Origin: Clostridiales bacterium UBA1446
GTDB lineage: Bacteria; Bacillota; Clostridia; Oscillospirales; Oscillospiraceae
Direction of reading: 5' to 3'
DNA length: 5,317 nucleotides
Assembly: GCA_002329245.1 (NCBI GenBank)
Contig: DCTG01000141.1
Location: 16,083 to 21,399 of the forward strand
Below, piece by piece: positions 1-4,531 of this stretch; within the stretch, counting starts at the first letter, position 1; every line of letters begins with the position of its first letter. The translations under genes were made by a program, and so were the position numbers. The notes under the pieces are model-generated. The model was given only the letters and a program-made list of their open reading frames with translations, did no database searches and had not been told where the DNA came from.

Positions 1-1
1 C

Positions 2-28
2 TTGGCACTCTTGACTTCTGAGTGCTAA
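2..28 (-). promoter_or_regulatory. CIRCE operator (HrcA binding site)
   Basis: Inverted repeat with 9-base arms and a 9-base spacer: TTGGCACTC (2-10), spacer 11-19, GAGTGCTAA (20-28). The known CIRCE consensus is TTAGCACTC-N9-GAGTGCTAA, so 17 of 18 arm positions match; the one mismatch is G for A at position 4. CIRCE is bound by the HrcA repressor and controls groES-groEL and hrcA-grpE-dnaK operons in Firmicutes. The site overlaps the predicted start point of the leftward promoter at 34-62, the usual place for repression. The controlled gene lies left of position 1 and is not visible; groES is the most likely guess, dnaK/hrcA the alternative. Confidence 0.93.
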
Positions 29-33
29 AACTA

Positions 34-62
34 ATCATAATACAACTACTCCCAATTTTCAA
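34..62 (-). promoter_or_regulatory. Sigma-A promoter of a leftward heat-shock operon
   Basis: Read on the minus strand, a -35 box TTGAAA (57-62) is followed by exactly 17 bases and a -10 box TATGAT (34-39). Each box differs from consensus at one position. The predicted start point falls at about 27-28, inside the CIRCE operator, which gives the arrangement known for HrcA-repressed groE operons. The transcript would leave the window at its left edge. Confidence 0.8.
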
Positions 63-164
63 GAGGGAACCCCAAAATACTTCGGCCCTCCGTTTTCTAC
101 CCGCAGAAAATGGCGCGATACGCTCGTTTGTCCGTCCGCGGGGAAAAGCGCAAAGGAAGCTCAC

Positions 165-192
165 TTGATTTTTGCCGCAGGTATGGTATGAT
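165..192 (+). promoter_or_regulatory. Candidate sigma-A promoter of the trmN6-eamA-rsmI operon
   Basis: A -35 box TTGATT (165-170), a 16-base spacer and a -10 box TATGAT (187-192) preceded by TGG, which is an extended -10 motif. The predicted start is near 199, giving a leader of about 90 bases to the ATG at 289. A perfect inverted repeat, GGCAAC-A-GTTGCC (195-207), sits right at the predicted start and could be an operator or a 5' hairpin. No other good promoter is seen between 63 and 288, and that stretch has no convincing gene. Confidence 0.55.
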
Positions 193-288
193 AAGGCAAC
201 AGTTGCCGGCGGCGCGCTCCTTTCGCTTTACGGCGCTTTTTAGGGCGGCCGCTCTGCAAGAAGTCAGGACATCCTGCGGAGGGACGGT

Positions 289-1044
289 ATGGAACAGGCG
301 GAGTATCTCTGGCCGGGCGGAATCCGGCTTCTGGAGTCGGACAAGGCGTTTCCCCCCGGAACGGACGCCGTTTTGCTGTCCGACTTTGCTCCCCTTTCTT
401 CCGGGGACCGGATCTGCGATCTGGGATGCGGCGGCGGAATCATTCTGCTGCTATTATTAAGCCGGAGAGCCGACATCACCGGGGACGGCGTGGAACTGCA
501 GCCCGACGCCGCGGCGCTGGCATCCGAGAACCTTATCCGCAATCATCTCGAGGGCCGGGGACGGATTATACCGGGCGACCTGCGCACTCTCCGGGGCGTT
601 CTGCCGGCCGGCGGCTATGATCTGGTTGTTTCCAACCCGCCGTATTTTTCCGAACGCAGCGGAAAAATCGCTCCCGCTCCGCAGAGGGCGGCCGCGCGCT
701 GTGAGCAAACCTGCACGTTGGAAGACCTGATTGCCGCCGCCGCTTATCTTCTGCGGTGGGGCGGGCGATTTGTTCTTACCTACCGTCCGGACCGCCTGGT
801 CGATCTGTTTTGCGCCCTGCGCGGCGCCGGTTTGGAGCCAAAACGCCTGCGCCTGTGTCAGCACAAGGCGGACGCCGGTCCCTTTTCTGCCTTGGTGGAA
901 GCGCGGCGCGGCGGACGCCCCGGACTGATCGTTCCCGCTCCGCTGGTGTTGTGCCGCCCCGACGGGTCCGATACCGCGGAAGTTCGAAAAATATACGGGC
1001 GAAGCGGCCGGGAAAGGAAATCAAATGCAGGTAAATCAGAATAA
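289..1044 (+). CDS. TrmN6-like tRNA (adenine-N6) methyltransferase
   Basis: A 251-residue SAM-dependent class I methyltransferase. It is probably the Firmicutes YabB/TrmN6 family, whose E. coli relative YfiC makes N6-methyladenosine at A37 of tRNA1(Val). Visible signs are the family start GTDAVLLSDFA (residues 24-34), SAM-binding motif I DLGCGGG (44-50), acidic motif II around E69 followed by a helix, and the catalytic amino-methyltransferase motif NPPY (116-119) after DLVVS. NPPY is typical of enzymes methylating exocyclic amines. The start is fixed by GGAGGG (278-283) five bases before the ATG. The last 20 bases overlap the next gene, and the tail is basic and poorly structured. First gene of a three-gene operon with rsmI, as yabB is with yabC in B. 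subtilis. The family is clear; the exact tRNA substrate is inferred. An N6-adenine methyltransferase acting on another RNA is the alternative. Confidence 0.87.
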   Translation: MEQAEYLWPGGIRLLESDKAFPPGTDAVLLSDFAPLSSGDRICDLGCGGGIILLLLLSRRADITGDGVELQPDAAALASENLIRNHLEGRGRIIPGDLRTLRGVLPAGGYDLVVSNPPYFSERSGKIAPAPQRAAARCEQTCTLEDLIAAAAYLLRWGGRFVLTYRPDRLVDLFCALRGAGLEPKRLRLCQHKADAGPFSALVEARRGGRPGLIVPAPLVLCRPDGSDTAEVRKIYGRSGRERKSNAGKSE

Positions 1045-1978
1045 CTTAGATACGGGTATCCGCCGAAGCGACTCCGTTTGCCATCTTTTCGCGCTCGGCA
1101 CCATCTTTTTGTGGTCATCCGCCTATCCTCTTACCAGATTCGCCCTTCAGCACTTTCCGCCGTCGGCCCTCTCCGTGCTGCGCTATCTGACGGCTTCTCT
1201 GGTTCTGCTTGTCTGGGCGCTTCTTCGCAGGGAGAAGCGCCCTGCCCGGAAGGATATTCCCCTGTTTTTCCTTTCCGGCCTTTTGGGCTTTTCCGCCTAT
1301 GTCATGCTGTTCAACTTAGGTTCCCAAACCCTTCCCGCGGCGGTCAGCAGCGTTTTGCTCACCACCGTGACGATCTTTACCGCGCTGTTCGCCCTGCTTT
1401 TATGGCGGGAGCGGATACCCCCCCTTGGCTGGGTAGCCGCCGCCGTGGAGTTTTGCGGCGTTTTGATTCTCTGCCTGTGGGACGGCGGGATCGTCCTGAG
1501 CAGCGGTATTTTCTGGATCTTGGCCGCTTCCCTTTCCCTGAGCGGCTACAACCTGACCCAGCGCCTTCTTACGAGGCGCTACACGCCCTTTCAGGCCACC
1601 GCATACAGCATCTTTTCCGGCACGCTCCTGCTCCTCCCCCTGCTGCCGCGCGCGCTTCCTTCCCTGCTGACCGCTCCGGCGCTTCAGGTCGGGACCGTGC
1701 TTTTTCTTGGCTTTTTCCCGAGCGCGGCCGCCTACGTATTCTGGTCAAACGCCTTAAAACGGGCTGCCAGAACGGGCGATGTCACAAATTATATGTTTTT
1801 GACGCCGCTATTGGCCTCCGTTTTGGATTTTATCCTGCTGGCGGAAGTGCCGGCTCCTTCAGCAATCTGCGGCGGTCTGATTATTTTGGCGGGACTGTTC
1901 CTGTTTCACAAAGCCGCGAACCGAGCGGAGAAACAAACCGCGAACGCCGGTCGGGCGGGCGTTTCCCATTCGGACTGA
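1025..1978 (+). CDS. EamA/DMT-family ten-helix transporter
   Basis: A 317-residue integral membrane protein of the drug/metabolite transporter superfamily, with two EamA repeats of five helices each. Likely helices are at residues 22-42, 49-68, 78-98, 106-127, 134-152, 160-182, 192-211, 220-241, 257-276 and 281-298. Each repeat opens with a family-like stretch: FLWSSAYPLTRFAL (29-42) in the first, SLSGYNLTQRLL (171-182) in the second. The length is typical for the family. The start is supported by AAAGGA (1013-1018) six bases before the ATG; the gene begins 20 bases inside the trmN6-like gene, suggesting coupled translation. The substrate cannot be read from sequence: relatives export amino acids, metabolites or drugs, and some import. 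Both termini should be cytoplasmic, with a hydrophilic tail after residue 299. It takes the place that yazA (GIY-YIG domain) holds in B. subtilis. Confidence 0.9.
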   Translation: MQVNQNNLDTGIRRSDSVCHLFALGTIFLWSSAYPLTRFALQHFPPSALSVLRYLTASLVLLVWALLRREKRPARKDIPLFFLSGLLGFSAYVMLFNLGSQTLPAAVSSVLLTTVTIFTALFALLLWRERIPPLGWVAAAVEFCGVLILCLWDGGIVLSSGIFWILAASLSLSGYNLTQRLLTRRYTPFQATAYSIFSGTLLLLPLLPRALPSLLTAPALQVGTVLFLGFFPSAAAYVFWSNALKRAARTGDVTNYMFLTPLLASVLDFILLAEVPAPSAICGGLIILAGLFLFHKAANRAEKQTANAGRAGVSHSD

Positions 1979-1993
1979 CCGGGAGGGGTTAAA

Positions 1994-2833
1994 ATGGCCG
2001 GAAAGCTGTATTTGGTCGCCACACCCATCGGAAATTTAAAAGATCTTTCCCCGCGCGCCGCGGAGACATTATCGTCCGTAGACTTCATCGCGGCGGAGGA
2101 CACCCGGGTAACGCTGAAACTTCTCAATCATTTGGGCCTTAAAAAGCAGATGCTCAGCTATTATAAACAGAAGCAGGCCGAACGCGGGCAGGAGATCGTC
2201 GGGCGTATTCTTGCCGGGGAAAGCTGCGCCATAGTCACCGACGCGGGCACTCCCGCCATAAGCGACCCGGGAGAAGCCTTAGTCGCCCTGTGCGCGCAAA
2301 ACGGGATTGAGGTTTTATCCGTTCCGGGTCCCTGCGCCATGGTTGCCGCTTTGGCTGCTTCCGGCCTGCCGACGGGCCGGTTTGCCTTCGAGGGCTTTCT
2401 GAGCGTCAACCGGAAAAGCAGACGGGAACATTTGAACGAGCTTCTTCACGAGCCGCGAACCTTGGTGTTTTACGAGGCGCCGCATAAACTCCTCTCCACC
2501 CTGCAAGACCTGCGGGATACGCTCGGCGGGGGGCGCAGAATTGCGCTTTGCCGCGAGCTTACCAAGCTGCACGAGGAAATTCTTCGAATGACCTTGGCGG
2601 AAGCGGCGGAGTATTACTCCGAACATCCGCCGCGCGGCGAATTTGTTTTAGTGGTGGAGGGCGCGCCGAAAACCGTCGCCGCCCCCTGCCCGACGGAGGC
2701 CGCCCTCGAGCGGGTGGAACGTCTTCGGGAGGAAGGCCGCTCGCTTCGGGACGCCGTCCGGCAGGCAGCCGAGGAAACGGGACTTTCCAAAAACGCGCTC
2801 TACGACGCCGCCCTGCAAAAACAGTCGGAGTAA
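1994..2833 (+). CDS. rsmI: 16S rRNA (cytidine1402-2'-O)-methyltransferase RsmI
   Basis: A 279-residue cytoplasmic enzyme of the tetrapyrrole (corrin/porphyrin) methylase fold. RsmI adds the 2'-O-methyl group to C1402 in the 16S rRNA decoding centre, working with RsmH on the same nucleotide. Family signatures appear in order: LYLVATPIGNLKDLSPRA (residues 5-22), AAEDTR (33-38), VTDAGTPAISDPG (81-93), VPGPCAMVAALAASGLP (110-126), FYEAPHKL (159-166), RELTKLHEE (187-195) and GEFVLVVEG (215-223). The C-terminal 40 residues form the small helix-turn-helix-like domain found in RsmI, including LRDAVRQAAEETGLSKNALY (251-270). Length is normal. The ribosome binding site GGAGG (1982-1986) is seven bases before ATG, and the gene starts 15 bases after the transporter stop. 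Last gene of the operon. B. subtilis yabC is the equivalent and likewise faces abrB. Confidence 0.96.
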   Translation: MAGKLYLVATPIGNLKDLSPRAAETLSSVDFIAAEDTRVTLKLLNHLGLKKQMLSYYKQKQAERGQEIVGRILAGESCAIVTDAGTPAISDPGEALVALCAQNGIEVLSVPGPCAMVAALAASGLPTGRFAFEGFLSVNRKSRREHLNELLHEPRTLVFYEAPHKLLSTLQDLRDTLGGGRRIALCRELTKLHEEILRMTLAEAAEYYSEHPPRGEFVLVVEGAPKTVAAPCPTEAALERVERLREEGRSLRDAVRQAAEETGLSKNALYDAALQKQSE

Positions 2834-2845
2834 AACCGAATTATA

Positions 2846-2896
2846 CAAAACAAAAGACGTGTCATGAACGTTTTCAAAAAACGCAAACGACACGTC
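2846..2896 (-). terminator. Nested-hairpin intrinsic terminator, mainly for abrB
   Basis: A perfect 8-bp stem, GACGTGTC (2856-2863) with GACACGTC (2889-2896), encloses a second 6-bp stem, CGTTTT (2869-2874) with AAAACG (2878-2883), with loop CAA and a symmetric 5/5 internal loop. On the minus strand the stem is followed by TTTTGTTTTG (2855-2846), so it should end the abrB transcript. On the plus strand the following bases (2897-2906) contain six T in ten, weaker but possibly enough to help end rsmI. It sits between two convergent genes and is probably bidirectional with a leftward bias. Confidence 0.75.
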
Positions 2897-2928
2897 ATTC
2901 GTTTGTATGTACCGGCAGGCAATCGCGA

Positions 2929-3171
2929 TTAGCGCTCAGTTAAACTTTTGATGCAGTTTAAGCAGATGTTTTTCCCTTTGTAATTTATAACATCCCTGGC
3001 GTCATCGCAAAAAATGCAAGCCGGCTGATATTTCTTCAGTACAATTGAGGCACCGTCTACATAGATCTCCAATGCGTCTTTCTCGGCAATATCGAGGGTT
3101 CGGCGCAGTTCAATCGGCAGAACAATGCGGCCCAGCTCATCCACTTTTCTTACGATCCCGGTTGATTTCAT
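2929..3171 (-). CDS. abrB: AbrB-family transition-state transcription regulator
   Basis: An 80-residue DNA-binding protein. Residues 1-48 are the swapped-hairpin AbrB domain and nearly repeat the B. subtilis AbrB N-terminus: MKSTGIVRKVDELGRIVLP (1-19), then ELRRTLDIAEKDALEIYVD (21-39) and LKKY (45-48). AbrB acts as a tetramer of two dimers and represses many stationary-phase genes in Bacillus. The C-terminal part differs from Bacillus: it holds two CxxC pairs, C52/C55 and C70/C73, a layout that would suit a small zinc knuckle and that I recall from clostridial homologues. An upstream in-frame ATG at 3207 would add 12 mostly basic residues, but the start at 3171 has AGGAG (3180-3184) eight bases away and the conserved first residue. 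SpoVT is excluded by the short length and the closer match to AbrB. It faces rsmI, as in B. subtilis. Confidence 0.93.
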   Translation of the reverse strand: MKSTGIVRKVDELGRIVLPIELRRTLDIAEKDALEIYVDGASIVLKKYQPACIFCDDARDVINYKGKNICLNCIKSLTER

Positions 3172-3228
3172 TTTTCTTCTCCTCTTTCGTTTTCCGTTTC
3201 TGTGCATAAAAGCATCATTACTTTATTC

Positions 3229-3256
3229 AGTATACCATCTGGAAGTAATTTGTCAA
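3229..3256 (-). promoter_or_regulatory. Sigma-A promoter of abrB
   Basis: On the minus strand there is a perfect -35 box TTGACA (3251-3256), a 16-base spacer and -10 box TATACT (3229-3234) preceded by TGG, an extended -10 motif. The predicted start is near 3222, leaving a leader of about 50 bases to the ATG at 3171. This is the best promoter match in the window. In Bacillus, abrB is repressed by Spo0A~P and by AbrB itself; I see no certain Spo0A box (TGTCGAA-like) here. Confidence 0.8.
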
Positions 3257-3274
3257 CCGGAATTTGTAAAATTC

Positions 3275-3302
3275 TTGTATTGTTTGACAGATTTAATACA
3301 AT
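3275..3302 (+). promoter_or_regulatory. Candidate sigma-E-type sporulation promoter of spmAB
   Basis: AATACAAT (3295-3302) matches 7 of 8 positions of the mother-cell sigma-E -10 consensus CATACAHT as I recall it. TTGTATT (3275-3281), 13 bases upstream, matches 5 of 7 positions of the -35 consensus KMATATT. The predicted start is near 3309, about 85 bases before spmA. In B. subtilis spmA and spmB are transcribed by sigma-E with dacB, which makes this reading sensible. Competing possibilities in the same stretch are TTGACA (3284-3289) with a poor -10, and an isolated TATAAT (3325-3330) without a good -35. The A+T richness lowers confidence. Confidence 0.38.
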
Positions 3303-3332
3303 GAATACATATTTTGTTAGAATTTATAATAA

Positions 3333-3367
3333 ATGTATGTACTCGATCCCATTTTCTGTACGTATAT
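3333..3367 (+). other. Leader hairpin upstream of the spmA ribosome binding site
   Basis: In the transcript, bases 3333-3342 (ATGTATGTAC) can pair with 3358-3367 (GTACGTATAT) over ten consecutive positions, two of them G-U, around a 15-base loop. The stem ends eight bases before the Shine-Dalgarno AAGGGAGGG (3376-3384). There is no T tract after it, so it is not a terminator. It is A-U rich and thermodynamically modest, so it may be chance. Confidence 0.3.
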
Positions 3368-3393
3368 ATAAAAAGAAGGGAGGGACAGGTTAT

Positions 3394-3978
3394 ATGGCAA
3401 TGTCCGTCATCTGGGTCATCATGGTAGCCGCAGCCGTCATTTGCTCCGCCGCGACGGGCCGGGGGGACGCGGTGGCCTCCGCTTCCCTGGAAGGAGCCGC
3501 CGCCGCGGTCAATCTCTGTCTGTACATGGCGGGCGCTCTTTGCCTCTGGTCGGGTCTGATGGAAATTATGCGGCGCGCCGGGATCGCCGCGGGGCTTTCC
3601 CGTCTACTGCGGCCGGTGCTCGGACTTCTTTTCCCCGGCTTTCGCAGGGATGAAACTGTCATGACGCCGCTCTCCGCCAATGTATCCGCGAATCTGTTGG
3701 GACTCGGGAACGCCGCCACGCCCATGGGCATCCGGGCGGCAAAGGCCATGAACCGCACCGCGGGGGGCGTCGCTTCCGACGAAATGTGCATGCTTGTTGT
3801 CTGCAATACCGCTTCCATCCAGCTGATTCCCGCCACGGTGGCCGGCATCCGGGCAGCCGCCGGGGCGGCCGCCCCGTTTGACATTCTGCCCGCCGTCTGG
3901 CTCGCTTCCGCCATCTCCGTCTCGGCGGGGATTGCCGCAGCGAAAGTGTGCAGCCGGCTTTGGAGAAAATGGGAATGA
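3394..3978 (+). CDS. spmA: Spore maturation protein A
   Basis: A 194-residue multi-spanning inner-membrane protein with the nucleoside-recognition (Gate) domain. In B. subtilis SpmA (about 196 residues) acts with SpmB so that the spore core dehydrates fully and heat resistance is normal; the transported molecule is not known. Visible features are an N-terminal helix (residues 4-20), a helix at 41-58, the family hallmark NLLGLGNAATPMGIRAA (100-116), a segment with CNTASIQLIPATVAGIRAA (137-155), and a last helix at 165-183 followed by a basic end. The reading frame is open back to an ATG at 3202, but those extra 64 residues match nothing in SpmA and cross the promoter region. The start at 3394 has AAGGGAGGG (3376-3384) at good spacing; ATG 3400 is less likely. 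It is divergent from abrB, and its stop codon overlaps the spmB start. Confidence 0.94.
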   Translation: MAMSVIWVIMVAAAVICSAATGRGDAVASASLEGAAAAVNLCLYMAGALCLWSGLMEIMRRAGIAAGLSRLLRPVLGLLFPGFRRDETVMTPLSANVSANLLGLGNAATPMGIRAAKAMNRTAGGVASDEMCMLVVCNTASIQLIPATVAGIRAAAGAAAPFDILPAVWLASAISVSAGIAAAKVCSRLWRKWE

Positions 3979-4493
3979 ATACGGTTATTTCGCTTCTTGT
4001 TCCGCTGATTATCGGAGGAACCGCTCTTTTTGCACTCGGCAGACGCGTGGACGTATACGGCGCTTTGCTGCAGGGCGTTGAGGAAGGACTTGGCCTCATT
4101 GTCCGCATTTTCCCAGCCGTTTTGGGCTTGCTGACGGCGGTTTATATGCTGCGGGCTTCGGGGGCTTTGGAGCTTGCCGTGCAGTATTTGTCCCCGCTGC
4201 TCCATTTTCTCGGCCTGCCGACGGAAACGGCCGCCCTGATGTTGGTCCGCCCCATCAGCGGCAGCGGCGCGCTTGGGATCGGCGCGGAGTTGATCCAGAC
4301 CTTCGGCCCCGATTCCGAGATCGGACGCACGGCGGCCGTGATGCTAGGCTCTTCCGAAAGCACGTTTTACACCATCGCCGTGTACTTTGGGGGACTCGGC
4401 GTACAAAAGACCCGTTACGCGGTGCCCGCCGCGCTGTGCGCGGACCTGGCCGGGTTTATCGCCTCCGCGTGGGCGGTGCGCCTCTTTTTTTGA
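3975..4493 (+). CDS. spmB: Spore maturation protein B
   Basis: A 172-residue membrane protein, the partner of SpmA and similarly built around a Gate domain; B. subtilis SpmB has 178 residues. Hydrophobic segments lie at about 3-20, 45-58, 68-80, 84-100, 120-140 and 148-168. Family hallmarks are RPISGSGAL (92-100) and SSESTFYTIAVYFGGLGV (126-143). The chosen ATG (3975) overlaps the spmA stop as ATGA (3975-3978), with GGAG (3962-3965) nine bases upstream inside spmA, so translation is probably coupled. In-frame ATGs at 3948 and 3969 are possible but have poorer fit. SpmA and SpmB are both needed for dehydration and probably act as a complex in the membrane. The gene ends in two Phe codons within a run of seven T. 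Confidence 0.94.
   Translation: MNTVISLLVPLIIGGTALFALGRRVDVYGALLQGVEEGLGLIVRIFPAVLGLLTAVYMLRASGALELAVQYLSPLLHFLGLPTETAALMLVRPISGSGALGIGAELIQTFGPDSEIGRTAAVMLGSSESTFYTIAVYFGGLGVQKTRYAVPAALCADLAGFIASAWAVRLFF
4471..4491 (+). terminator. Possible terminator inside the 3' end of spmB
   Basis: GGCG (4472-4475) and CGCC (4479-4482) form a 4-bp stem with loop GTG, extended by a G-U pair (4471/4483). Seven consecutive T follow (4485-4491), encoding the last residues and the first base of the stop codon. A short GC stem plus T run is the intrinsic terminator pattern, but the stem is small and the T run is also Phe codons. No better terminator exists between spmB and the convergent obg. Confidence 0.35.
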
Positions 4494-4531
4494 TTCCCGA
4501 CGTTCCCAAAGGCATACCCGCAAAGCCGGGT

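Noticed and set aside
208..245. GC-rich stretch followed by five T in the trmN6 leader, resembling an attenuator
   Set aside because: Only a 4-bp self-complementary GCGC pairing is possible over a long loop; no competing antiterminator structure or riboswitch pattern was seen.
110..460. Rightward open frame of 116 codons overlapping the start of the trmN6-like gene
   Set aside because: No ribosome binding site at its ATG, no recognisable domain, and it runs through the predicted promoter at 165-192 and out of frame into a clear methyltransferase gene.
1078..1992. 304-codon open frame in another frame over the transporter gene
   Set aside because: Long out-of-frame openings are expected in GC-rich genes. 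The product is a Pro/Arg/Gly-rich string without domains, and the overlapped frame is a well-formed ten-helix transporter.
2921..2930. 10-base palindrome AATCGCGATT at the abrB stop codon
   Set aside because: A single short copy with no partner or neighbouring structure; it is most simply explained by chance.
3202..3393. 64-residue N-terminal extension of SpmA from an ATG at 3202
   Set aside because: It would cover the promoter region, matches no SpmA sequence, and lacks a ribosome binding site; the start at 3394 has a strong one.
3390..4205. 271-codon antisense open frame across spmA and spmB
   Set aside because: The product is low-complexity and rich in Ala, Arg and Ser, with no family signature. 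It is a codon-bias mirror of two recognisable sporulation genes.
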